A stretch of 64,000 bases of DNA from JADJTT01 sp049306275 (GTDB taxonomy: Bacteria > Bacteroidota > Bacteroidia > Chitinophagales > Saprospiraceae). The stretch is taken from contig JBAQQB010000073.1 in the NCBI GenBank assembly GCA_049306275.1, positions 1 through 64,000 of the forward strand, given 5' to 3'. The first letter of the stretch is position 1. Every line of letters begins with the position of its first letter. Below are positions 1 to 7,275 of this stretch, one piece after another. The notes beneath the pieces are model-generated. The model saw only the letters and a program-made list of their open reading frames with translations. It was not told the DNA's origin and ran no database searches. Made by a program: the position numbers and the translations under genes.

Positions 1-775
1 GGGCAATGGTGAAGGCGGGCTGGATCAGGTTTTTCAAAGTCTCAAAATCGACAGTGGGCACCCTTGGCATGGGTATGTTGGAGGGAATGTCGCCGAAGCG
101 CGAACCGATCGTCTCCACCGGTAGCTGGAAATAATAAACGGCCAGGGTGCTCAGCACGATCGCTACCAGCGAACCTGGTACCTTGGTGGTGACGCGGTGC
201 CATTGCAGGGTGACCAGCACTGTCGCCACGCTCAGGATAAGGGCGATTGTATTGATGCTGCCGATGTGTTCGGCAAATGCCTGCCATTTAGGGATAAAAT
301 CGGAAGGAACGGCCCCCATTTCAAGGCCCAGAAAGTCTTTTATCTGGGAGGAGAAAATGATGAGTGCGATGCCTGAGGTGAAGCCCACTACCAGGGGGTG
401 GGGGATGTATTGAATGACCGAGCCCAGCCGGGCAAGGCCCATGATCAGGATCATGAAGCCGGCGATGAAAGTGGCGATGATCAGGCCGTCGACGCCGTAT
501 TCCTGTACGATGCCGTAGACGATGACGATGAAGGCGCCTGTCGGGCCACCGATCTGCACGCGGCTGCCGCCCAATACCGAGATGAGCAGGCCCGCTACAA
601 TCCCCGTGATCAATCCTTTTTCGGGCGGGACGCCCGAGGCTATGGCGAAGGCAATACAAAGCGGAAGGGCCACGATGCCCACAATCAATCCGGATATCAG
701 GTCCTTGCTGAACTGGGCGCGCGTGTAGCCCTCGCGCAGGACAGAAAAGAGCTTGGGTTGGAAGATGCCCTTCAT
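1..775 (-). CDS. SulP-family anion transporter, N-terminal part (cut by window edge)
   Basis: Membrane transporter of the SulP/SLC26 family, which moves sulfate, bicarbonate or similar anions across the inner membrane. Translating the minus strand from the ATG at 775 gives 258 residues open to the window edge, so the C-terminal half (remaining helices and any STAS domain) is outside. Visible features are the short cytoplasmic start MKGIFQPKLFSVLREGY, a first helix rich in Gly, Ile and Val, the family motif with PLCIAFAIASGVPPEKGL, and GGSRVQIGGPTGAF in transmembrane segment 3. Several further hydrophobic helices follow. It lies 45 bases downstream of the isocitrate dehydrogenase gene on the same strand and may be co-transcribed with it. 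The substrate cannot be told from this part. Confidence 0.85.
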   Translation of the reverse strand, partial: MKGIFQPKLFSVLREGYTRAQFSKDLISGLIVGIVALPLCIAFAIASGVPPEKGLITGIVAGLLISVLGGSRVQIGGPTGAFIVIVYGIVQEYGVDGLIIATFIAGFMILIMGLARLGSVIQYIPHPLVVGFTSGIALIIFSSQIKDFLGLEMGAVPSDFIPKWQAFAEHIGSINTIALILSVATVLVTLQWHRVTTKVPGSLVAIVLSTLAVYYFQLPVETIGSRFGDIPSNIPMPRVPTVDFETLKNLIQPAFTIA

Positions 776-820
776 CGGTCAGTTTTTTCTGCCGCAAAGG
801 TAGCATCTTCCAACTTGAAT

Positions 821-2347
821 TTACTCTCCCTGCCCGAGCGAATAGGCAGGCTTGCCGTTTATTTCGTATAAATTTTCCGTCTTGATGAAGTTCAGTCCCG
901 CCTTGGTGAAACGGGTCAGCAGGTCGACGATGTCGGTGTAGTGAATGTGCTTTACTACATCCATGGCATCGTGGTTTTCCGTCAGGTGCGATTTGACGGA
1001 GACGAAGCGGCAGCGCCAGTGGTCGGTGCAGAAGGTCTCAGGCAGGCCGCCGGGGTACACTTTTACGCCCCGGTTGGTGATCATCTTGAGTTTCAGTTTT
1101 TCGCAGGAGAGGGCCTCCAGCATGGCGCCCAGCTTGTTGGGGTCGCGGCCTTCTTCCGACCAGTCGAGGAAGACGTCGATGCCGACCAGCTTTTTCTGCA
1201 CGGGCTTGGATGGGCTGATCTTGACTTGAATGGGCCGGGCGGTTGCCGGGTAGTGGATCTTCGCAAGGCGCTCCGGCTCCTGGCCGAGGCGCTCGATGAC
1301 GGCTTGTGCGAAAGCCCGGGTGCCTACTTTCTGGGTGGTAAACGACTCGTTGTAGATATCGCCGGTGTGCACGCCGTCTTCCAGGGCCTTGAGCCAGGCG
1401 TTCTGGATCTTTTCGGCGATCTGGGGCTGGCCCAGGTGCACCAGCATCATGCAGGCGGCGTTGAGCAGGCCGGAGGGGTTGGCGATGTCCTTGTCCGCAA
1501 TATCGGGCGCCGAGCCATGGATGGCTTCGAACATGGCGAAGTCTTCGCCGATGTTGGCCGAGCCGCCGAGCCCCACCGAGCCGGCCACCTGCGCGGTGAT
1601 GTCGGAAATGATGTCGCCATAAAGGTTGAGCGTCACCACCACGTCGAAATGGTCGGGCTTGTCGGCCAGCAGCGCAGAGCCGATGTCGATGATGTAATGG
1701 TCGGTCTGAATGTCGGGATATTCCGGCGCGATCTCGTTGAAGACCTGGTGGAAGAGGCCGTCGGTGAGCTTCATGATGTTGTCCTTGGTCATGCAGGTCA
1801 CCTTCTTGCGCCCGTTGGCCCGGGCGTATTCAAAGGCGTAGCGGATCACTTTCTCGCAACCCGGCCTGGAGACCAGCTTGAGGCACTGCACCACCTCGCC
1901 GGTTTGCTGGTGCTCGATGCCCGCGTACAAGTCCTCTTCATTCTCCCGGATCACTACCAGATCCATTTGCGGAAACTGGCACTCCACGTAAGGGGCGTAG
2001 GCCTTTACGGGGCGCACGTTAGCATAGAGGCCCAGGGCCTTGCGCATGGTCACGTTGAGGCTCTTATACCCTCCGCCCTGCGGCGTGGTGATGGGCGCTT
2101 TGAGAAAAACCTTGTTTCTCCGCAATACATCCCAGGCTTCTTCCGCAATGCCGGAAGTGATGCCTTGCAGATAGACTTCCTTGCCGATCTGAATGGTTTC
2201 GTAGTTGATGCGTGCGCCGGCCGCTTCAAGGATTTGAAGGGTGGCGGTCATGATCTCCTTCCCGATGCCATCGCCGTAGGCGATCGTCACAACAGGCGTT
2301 TCCTGCCCTGTCCCGGGATTGACGGTTGCGGATGTTTTTGGTCGCAT
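821..2347 (-). CDS. icd: NADP-dependent isocitrate dehydrogenase, long form
   Basis: Oxidatively decarboxylates isocitrate to 2-oxoglutarate in the TCA cycle. The 508-residue product carries the isocitrate/isopropylmalate dehydrogenase fold: GDGIGKE near residue 25, the substrate-binding RENEEDLYAG at 134-143, the metal-binding NLYGDIISD at 241-249 and EAIHGSAPDIA at 274-284. After about residue 380 there is an extra domain of roughly 130 residues starting near VGIDVFLDW, as in the Thermus-type long enzymes of about 500 residues. The frame is open far upstream, but the ATG at 2347 fits the family N-terminus; the upstream part reads as non-conserved. Cofactor choice is inferred from family membership. 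Confidence 0.9.
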   Translation of the reverse strand: MRPKTSATVNPGTGQETPVVTIAYGDGIGKEIMTATLQILEAAGARINYETIQIGKEVYLQGITSGIAEEAWDVLRRNKVFLKAPITTPQGGGYKSLNVTMRKALGLYANVRPVKAYAPYVECQFPQMDLVVIRENEEDLYAGIEHQQTGEVVQCLKLVSRPGCEKVIRYAFEYARANGRKKVTCMTKDNIMKLTDGLFHQVFNEIAPEYPDIQTDHYIIDIGSALLADKPDHFDVVVTLNLYGDIISDITAQVAGSVGLGGSANIGEDFAMFEAIHGSAPDIADKDIANPSGLLNAACMMLVHLGQPQIAEKIQNAWLKALEDGVHTGDIYNESFTTQKVGTRAFAQAVIERLGQEPERLAKIHYPATARPIQVKISPSKPVQKKLVGIDVFLDWSEEGRDPNKLGAMLEALSCEKLKLKMITNRGVKVYPGGLPETFCTDHWRCRFVSVKSHLTENHDAMDVVKHIHYTDIVDLLTRFTKAGLNFIKTENLYEINGKPAYSLGQGE

Positions 2348-2426
2348 GATAGTATTACTATTTTCGGAAGAGAACTTCCCCGGAACGGAAAAGTTCTGAA
2401 AGGGGTAATGAATTTTTAACTTTTCT

Positions 2427-2452
2427 GTAAACGATAAACGTTCAACAATCAA
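2427..2452. repeat. Partial copy of the GTAAACGATAAACG repeat
   Basis: This stretch in the gap between icd and the next gene shares GTAAACGATAAACG, then TCAAC and AT, with 4520-4545. The two copies differ at only a few positions over about 25 bases. Both lie in intergenic DNA. It reads as a degenerate member of an interspersed intergenic repeat, not as coding sequence. Confidence 0.5.
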
Positions 2453-2503
2453 AGAACTATAAACCGGGATACATTGTTTTTTTTCAAAATTCAACTCAGT
2501 GAC

Positions 2504-2842
2504 ATGAAATATCTGGTATTGGTTTCTTTCCTGTTTTTCGCCCTTGCTCTCCAGGCGCAGACTGAAAAGGGTTACGAAACTACGACATTCATTGTGTACG
2601 GCAATTGTTCCATGTGCGAAAAGCGCATTGAAAACGCCCTGTTCGTGACCGGCGTCAGATTGGCTGACTGGGATGTCAAGACCCACATGCTTACCGTAAC
2701 TTACAAGCCCTCCAAGATCACCCTGCAGGAGATCCACGAGAAAGTGGCTGCGGTTGGCCACGACACCGATTTGGTCAAGGCAAAAGATGAGGTGTACGAG
2801 AACCTCCATGCCTGCTGCCACTACGACCGGCCAAAGAGCTGA
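2504..2842 (+). CDS. Secreted heavy-metal-associated (HMA) domain protein
   Basis: A 112-residue protein with an N-terminal signal peptide (hydrophobic stretch ending LALQAQ around residue 19) and one HMA-like ferredoxin-fold domain. The metal-binding loop GNCSMC places the CxxC cysteines at residues 35 and 38, as in copper or mercury chaperones. A second thiol/imidazole cluster, ACCHYDR, lies near the C-terminus at about residues 103-109 and could give extra metal ligands. The start at 2504 is chosen because it begins the signal peptide; an upstream in-frame codon would only add a poor N-terminus. Its place in the periplasm suggests metal binding or delivery in the envelope. No metal transporter lies next to it, so the partner is unknown. 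Confidence 0.8.
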   Translation: MKYLVLVSFLFFALALQAQTEKGYETTTFIVYGNCSMCEKRIENALFVTGVRLADWDVKTHMLTVTYKPSKITLQEIHEKVAAVGHDTDLVKAKDEVYENLHACCHYDRPKS

Positions 2843-2866
2843 TCTGCCACATTCACAATCCATGCC

Positions 2867-3715
2867 ATGCGCTTTTATGCCGCCCTTTTCCTGATGGCAC
2901 TTGCCGTGCCCATCGCTGCCCAGCCCGCGCTTACTTCGCGGGTGATGACTTTCAACATCCGCCTCGACACGCCCGATGACGGGATCAACCGCTGGGATAA
3001 CCGGAAGGACTGGGTGGCCGACCTCATCCGCCACTACAACCCCGATGTCTTCGGCCTGCAGGAGGCGCTCCCGAACCAGATCCACGACCTGTCCGGCTGC
3101 CTCAGCGAATGGGAATGGGTGGGCGTCGGACGAGAAGACGGCAAGGAGAAAGGCGAATTCACCCCCATTTTCTACAAAAAAGATACCTGGAAAAGGCTCG
3201 ACTGGGGCGTATTCTGGCTTTCAGAACAACCTGACAAAGCCGGCTCGAAAGGCTGGGACGCCAGCCTGCCCCGCACCGCGGTTTGGGTCAAGCTCCAGCA
3301 CCTGAAAACAGGAAAATCCGCTATTTTTATCAATACCCACTTCGACCACAAAGGAGTCAAAGCCAGGCAGGAAAGCGTATTACTCATCCTCCGCCGCTTT
3401 GACGAGTTGTTGCCAACCGAACCCATGGTGCTGATGGGCGATTTCAACAGCCTGCCCGGCTCCATGCCTTACAACCTGGCAGAGGGCAGCGCATTCAATG
3501 ACAGCCGCGACCTTTCCCAGTATCCTCCCTATGGTCCTGAAGGTACCTTCAACGGTTTTGAGCTCGGCGCATACGGCGGCAGGATCGATTATATCTTCGT
3601 CAATCAATTCTGGAAGGTACGGGAACACATCACCATCGCCGATCATACCGATAAGCGCCATCCCTCCGATCACTTCCCCGTGCTGGCCGTAATCGGGCTA
3701 AATCCGGCGCAGTAA
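2867..3715 (+). CDS. Exported endonuclease/exonuclease/phosphatase-family protein
   Basis: A 282-residue protein of the DNase I-like/EEP superfamily. A signal peptide ends about residue 18 (IAAQ). Core motifs are visible in order: TFNIRLDTPDDGINRW near the start, GLQEAL with the metal-binding Glu, INTHFDHKG, MGDFNSLPGS with the catalytic Asp and Asn, and a terminal SDHFPV with the catalytic Asp-His pair. All active-site residues seem intact, so it should be a metal-dependent phosphodiesterase acting in the periplasm or outside the cell. The substrate (nucleic acid, sphingolipid, sugar or inositol phosphate) is not predictable. It follows the HMA protein by 24 bases and the two may be co-transcribed. 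Confidence 0.85.
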   Translation: MRFYAALFLMALAVPIAAQPALTSRVMTFNIRLDTPDDGINRWDNRKDWVADLIRHYNPDVFGLQEALPNQIHDLSGCLSEWEWVGVGREDGKEKGEFTPIFYKKDTWKRLDWGVFWLSEQPDKAGSKGWDASLPRTAVWVKLQHLKTGKSAIFINTHFDHKGVKARQESVLLILRRFDELLPTEPMVLMGDFNSLPGSMPYNLAEGSAFNDSRDLSQYPPYGPEGTFNGFELGAYGGRIDYIFVNQFWKVREHITIADHTDKRHPSDHFPVLAVIGLNPAQ

Positions 3716-3733
3716 AAATCCAGGGCAGGCCCG

Positions 3734-3765
3734 ATTGCGCGGAACGATTTTATGGCGTACATTTG
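3734..3765 (+). promoter_or_regulatory. Bacteroidota-type promoter of the RRM gene
   Basis: The -7 element TACATTTG (3758-3765) matches TAnnTTTG. ATTG (3734-3737) stands 20 bases upstream in the -33 position. It lies 25 bases before the RRM start codon. Confidence 0.65.
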
Positions 3766-3790
3766 CCTCTTAATTCTTAAATATTTAGTA

Positions 3791-4081
3791 ATGAACATTT
3801 TTGTAGCAAAGCTCAATTACAACACGAGCGAAGATACGCTTCACGAGCTGTTCGAAGCGTATGGAGAAGTTTCTTCCGCCAAATTGATCATGGACCGCGA
3901 GACCGGCCGCTCCAAAGGCTTTGGTTTCGTCGAAATGCCCAATGACAGCGAAGCCAACCGCGCCATCGATGCCCTGAATGAAACAGAAGTCGACGGCCGC
4001 ACCATCGTGGTGAAAGTGGCCCGCCCGAAAGAGGACAACGCTCCTTCTTTCAACCGTCCGAAGTTTAACAAACGCTATTAA
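3791..4081 (+). CDS. Single-RRM RNA-binding protein
   Basis: A 96-residue cytoplasmic protein that is essentially one RNA recognition motif. RNP2 is IFVAKL at residues 3-8 and RNP1 is KGFGFVEM at 42-49, with aromatic residues in the RNA-stacking positions. A short basic tail (RPKFNKRY) follows the domain. Such small RRM proteins are frequent in Bacteroidota and cyanobacteria and are thought to bind mRNAs, sometimes under cold or stress conditions; the target is unknown here. It is a one-gene unit, with its own TAnnTTTG promoter upstream and a strong terminator downstream. The ATG at 3791 begins directly at the first beta strand and is preferred over an upstream ATG at 3752 that would place the promoter inside the gene. 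Confidence 0.9.
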   Translation: MNIFVAKLNYNTSEDTLHELFEAYGEVSSAKLIMDRETGRSKGFGFVEMPNDSEANRAIDALNETEVDGRTIVVKVARPKEDNAPSFNRPKFNKRY

Positions 4082-4103
4082 TCAAAGAGTACGGTTATAT
4101 AAA

Positions 4104-4141
4104 GAAAGGCGGCTTTGCTTGCGCAGGCCGCCTTTCTTTTT
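4104..4141 (+). terminator. Intrinsic terminator after the RRM gene
   Basis: GAAAGGCGGC (4104-4113) pairs perfectly with GCCGCCTTTC (4127-4136) across a 13-base loop and is followed by a T-run. The A-run upstream and T-run downstream could let it act in both directions, serving the convergent gene at 4141 too. Confidence 0.85.
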
Positions 4142-4479
4142 TAGAGAAATATCTTGTATAAAATCGAGTTAAACACCCCCATCAGTACCGCCAGCACAAA
4201 GGCCCACCAAAAGCCCCGCACCTGGAAGCCCTTGATGAAATAATCCGCCAGCATGATCATCAGGGCGCTGATGACAAAGCTGAACAGGCCCAGGGTGAGG
4301 AAGTTGAGCGGAATGGCCAGTGCATTGAGAAATTTGCCGAGCGAGCCGTTCAACAAGGCCAGCACGATGGCCAGCACGACCGCCCTCCCGAAGTCCTTGA
4401 CCTGTACGTTGGGCCGGAGCAGGTAGGCGGCTGCAAAGAGCGCCAGGGCGTTTAGCAGGATCTTGATTACGATTGTCAT
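4141..4479 (-). CDS. YvlD/phage-holin-4-like integral membrane protein
   Basis: A 112-residue, almost entirely hydrophobic protein with about four transmembrane helices, matching the phage-holin family 4 superfamily, which despite its name is widespread on bacterial chromosomes (YvlD-like). The N-terminal NALALFAAAYLLRPNVQVKDF, the small-residue middle helix containing NGSLGKFL and the final helix with GVFNSIL fit that family. There is no phage gene nearby, so a lysis role is unlikely; the function of chromosomal members is not settled, with envelope-stress roles suggested for some. It is convergent with the RRM gene across the shared terminator. Confidence 0.75.
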   Translation of the reverse strand: MTIVIKILLNALALFAAAYLLRPNVQVKDFGRAVVLAIVLALLNGSLGKFLNALAIPLNFLTLGLFSFVISALMIMLADYFIKGFQVRGFWWAFVLAVLMGVFNSILYKIFL

Positions 4480-4498
4480 ATTCAGAGGTTTCGTTTAT

Positions 4499-4547
4499 CG
4501 TTTATCGTTGAGCGTTTACGTAAACGATAAACGCTCAACGATAAACG
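4499..4547. repeat. Long perfect inverted repeat between two minus-strand genes
   Basis: The left arm 4499-4518 and right arm 4528-4547 are perfect reverse complements over 20 bases (the right arm begins TAAACGCTCAACG) around a 9-base loop. The loop and right arm contain GTAAACGATAAACG, also seen at 2427-2452. There is no T-run, so it is not a typical terminator; it looks like a palindromic member of an interspersed intergenic repeat. Confidence 0.7.
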
Positions 4548-4557
4548 GTATGATGGT

Positions 4558-4884
4558 TTATTGTTTTTGCAATTTTGATAGTTCCTCCTCCTTCTCCCGT
4601 ATCTCCTTCTTGAGGCGCTCATTCTCGGCCTTGAGTTCCTGCAGGCGCTTCTGTTGCGCATCCAATTCTTCCTCCATCTCTTGTTCATCCTGGTACGCTG
4701 GTTGCCCCGAAGGCACGAAGCGCTCTTCGGTAGCTGCTCCCTTCTCTATTCCCAGCAAGCGCTTGATGTTGGTGATGCCGTCCTCCCCGTTGTAATAGGA
4801 GGCCGCGAGGTAGGCCAGGGGCGCGACGATGACCATGACCAGGAAAAAGCGGGTGAATCCCGTAACTCTGACTTTTCGTTGCAT
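4558..4884 (-). CDS. Small membrane protein with a coiled-coil tail
   Basis: A 108-residue protein not assigned to a known family. Residues 1-10 are basic, residues 12-30 form one transmembrane helix (FFLVMVIVAPLAYLAASYY), and residues about 65-108 are a highly charged Glu/Lys-rich segment with heptad spacing that should form a coiled coil. A short linker with a Pro/Glu-rich part joins them. The topology suggests one helix in the inner membrane and a coiled coil that could oligomerise or hold a partner. It faces the same way as the YvlD-like gene, from which it is separated by the inverted repeat at 4499-4547. Confidence 0.65.
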   Translation of the reverse strand: MQRKVRVTGFTRFFLVMVIVAPLAYLAASYYNGEDGITNIKRLLGIEKGAATEERFVPSGQPAYQDEQEMEEELDAQQKRLQELKAENERLKKEIREKEEELSKLQKQ

Positions 4885-4984
4885 AAGTTGGTTGCTTTAT
4901 GGCTGTTTCGAAAACAAATTTAATACCCCTGCGCCGTTTCCGCCCGCTCATTTCTACTTACAGGGCTATTTTTCGGACAAACGA

Positions 4985-7252
4985 TCAACGGATCAGCGCC
5001 ACATCGCCGCTGGCCTGCTCCGTTCGGGAACGGTTGTTCTCCATTACTGTAAACTCCAGCGACCAGACGTAGGTTCCAGCTCCGGCTGGCCTGCCCCTGA
5101 ACGTGCCGTCCCAACCCTGCCCGGGATCCCTGCTTTCAAATACCAGGCTGCCCCAGCGGTCGAAAATCCGGAAGTGGTATTGTTCGGGCGGACATTCCGG
5201 GAATGGCCGGAAGGTGTCGTTGATGCCGTCAAAATTGGGGGTGAACACGTTTGGAAAGAAGAAGCCGCAGTTCTCGCATTCCTTGACCAAAATCGTGTCC
5301 ATCACCGTTTCACACTCGTTGTACACCCTGACCCTGTATTCGCCGGGCGATTTGACGATGTACAGGGCTTCGTCGAAACCGTCCTGCCACTCATAGCTCG
5401 CCGGCCCGCGCGTCCGCGCATCGAGCAACAACTGTGCGTCGCACAAAAATGTATCCCGCCCCAGATCAAAAGAAATGGCGGGGATGAAGTAGATGTAAAG
5501 CGCGTCTTCAAAGGTGTTGCAGACGGTTTCTATGCTTACCGAATAATCGCCTCCCTGAGTGGCGGCATAGACCGGGCCTGCAAATCCGTCCTGCCATTGA
5601 TACGTGGTTGCTCCGGGCAGGGTAGCGTCGAGGAAGATCGTGTCGCCCTCGCACAGAAAAGTGTCCAGCCCTATTTCGGGTCCTGCTTCAGCAATGAAGA
5701 TCAGGTTCACTGAATCGCTTCGCATCTCGCAAGGCGTCGTCACCGTTACGGAGTAGACGCCGTTGGTAAGGGCTTGTATGACAGGGCCGGTAAGGCCGTT
5801 TTGCCACAGGTAAGCCGCATCTTCGTTCACGGCGTTTAAAGTTACTATGTCCCCCTCGCAGGCCACGATCTCATCGCCCAGGCCGAGCTCGATGACGGGG
5901 ATCAGGTTGACAAAGGTCTGGTCGCTGGCGCTCCCGCAGGCGTTGGTTACCGTCACCGCATAGTTGCCTTCCTGGGAAACGGAGAAACTGTCTGCCGTCG
6001 AGCCGTCCTGCCAGGCATAAATGGAAAATTCGTTGAAAGCTTCGAGCTGTAGCGTCTCTCCTTCACACAGGATATGAGGCCCTCCCAGATCGACCTGTGG
6101 AATATCCATCAGATAGGTGATACCGATTGAATCGCTCCCCGTACCACAGGCATCGGTCACCGTCACGGAATAGACGCCGGGTTGGTTGACGAGGAAGGTG
6201 GGAGCTGCCGAGCCGTCCTGCCACTGGTAGGAGCCGCCCTGGGTGAAAGCGTTGAGCTGCAAGGTCTGCCCCACGCACAGAATGGCCGTGTCGTTGCCGA
6301 TGTTGACGGTGATCGGGATGGGAACGCCGACTTCAAAATCCAGGTCCACGTCGTTGATGGGGTTCCCGCAGAGGTCCTGAAGAGGAAATGACGGCAGCGA
6401 GGAAATGGACAGGGTAAAGGTTCCCATGGAGGAAATGGGCGGGTCGATGGTCAGCGAAAAGGTGTTTTCGAGCGTCGCCCCGATGTCGCAATTGTTGCCG
6501 TCAAGCGCCAGGGTATAAGGCCCTCCGGGACCGCTGAGCTGGAAATTGAGACCGTCGATGGTCTCGCAGTCGATATATTCGGAAAAGACAAGATCGATGG
6601 TCTGGTCGCCGCAGGATTCGGGGCCGGTGAGGGATGCTACGGTGGGCGGGGTTTCGTCGAAAATGCCGATCCCGGTCGACAAGCCGAAGTCGATGGTGTA
6701 ACCGTTGACAGAGCCTGTCCAGTTGGATACCATCAGCACATAGGTGTTGCCGGCCTCCACGGGGATAAGGTCGTTGAATGCCGTGAAGGCCAGATCGACG
6801 GTGGGCGGGTTGTAGTTGCAACCCGCGCCCTGAAGGTTGTAGATCGAAGCGCCGGTAGCGCCGGTAAGCCCGTTGCAGGAACCGCCGCCCGCCGCATTGC
6901 AACTCACGATCAGACTCGGGTCGCTGAGGATATCGGAGCAGGATGCATTGGTAATGTCGAACAGCGACCAGTCGTAGTCGTCGTTGAGGTTGTTGGGGGT
7001 GATCAGAAAACCAAAGTCGCCCGACTGGTCGACGGTAAAGGTGTACCAGATGGAGTTGAGCTCTCCGTCGGTGCAGCTGATGCTCGTGTTGATCTCGTTG
7101 TTGTAGTTGCCGTCGCCGCTGGGGGAGAGCGCTTCGAAGTAAATCTGCTGGCAGACGGGAATGGCGCCCAGACAGTCCTGTATGGTAGGGGTGGGCTGCG
7201 CCCGGATGGTCAAGGGCAGCAAAATCAGCAGCAATGCGGTGGGGCGAGGCAT
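4985..7252 (-). CDS. T9SS cargo protein with Ig-like repeats and type B sorting domain
   Basis: A 755-residue secreted protein. A signal peptide ends near residue 19 (IRAQ). The N-terminal part (about 25-190) has the Cys-containing fold often seen in bacteroidotal surface proteins; an Ig-like segment with ESCGDQTIDLVFSEYIDCE follows. Five tandem repeats of about 75 residues come next, each with LC-G-L, a WQDG or WQNG turn and G-Y-V-V-C. The end is the gliding-motility-associated C-terminal domain: FFFPNVFTPNFDGIND, then FDRWGSLVFES, WDGTFRGRPAGAGTYVW. That domain is the type B signal for export by the type IX system. The machinery genes porU, porV and gldJ lie in this window. Its role on the surface (adhesion, matrix) is inferred only. 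Confidence 0.9.
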   Translation of the reverse strand: MPRPTALLLILLPLTIRAQPTPTIQDCLGAIPVCQQIYFEALSPSGDGNYNNEINTSISCTDGELNSIWYTFTVDQSGDFGFLITPNNLNDDYDWSLFDITNASCSDILSDPSLIVSCNAAGGGSCNGLTGATGASIYNLQGAGCNYNPPTVDLAFTAFNDLIPVEAGNTYVLMVSNWTGSVNGYTIDFGLSTGIGIFDETPPTVASLTGPESCGDQTIDLVFSEYIDCETIDGLNFQLSGPGGPYTLALDGNNCDIGATLENTFSLTIDPPISSMGTFTLSISSLPSFPLQDLCGNPINDVDLDFEVGVPIPITVNIGNDTAILCVGQTLQLNAFTQGGSYQWQDGSAAPTFLVNQPGVYSVTVTDACGTGSDSIGITYLMDIPQVDLGGPHILCEGETLQLEAFNEFSIYAWQDGSTADSFSVSQEGNYAVTVTNACGSASDQTFVNLIPVIELGLGDEIVACEGDIVTLNAVNEDAAYLWQNGLTGPVIQALTNGVYSVTVTTPCEMRSDSVNLIFIAEAGPEIGLDTFLCEGDTIFLDATLPGATTYQWQDGFAGPVYAATQGGDYSVSIETVCNTFEDALYIYFIPAISFDLGRDTFLCDAQLLLDARTRGPASYEWQDGFDEALYIVKSPGEYRVRVYNECETVMDTILVKECENCGFFFPNVFTPNFDGINDTFRPFPECPPEQYHFRIFDRWGSLVFESRDPGQGWDGTFRGRPAGAGTYVWSLEFTVMENNRSRTEQASGDVALIR

Positions 7253-7275
7253 AATGGAGTGGATTTGAATGTTTG

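Noticed and set aside
321..806. A minus-strand 161-codon frame with many His and Arg
   Set aside because: A different minus-strand frame (start 775, open to the window edge) gives a clear SulP transporter with hydrophobic helices, so this is a shadow.
4141..4479. Holin-like gene as a sign of a prophage
   Set aside because: The YvlD/holin-4 family is common on chromosomes, and no phage structural, integrase or lysis gene is nearby. The tail-fibre-like gene at 31572 is 27 kb away and has a Sec signal peptide.
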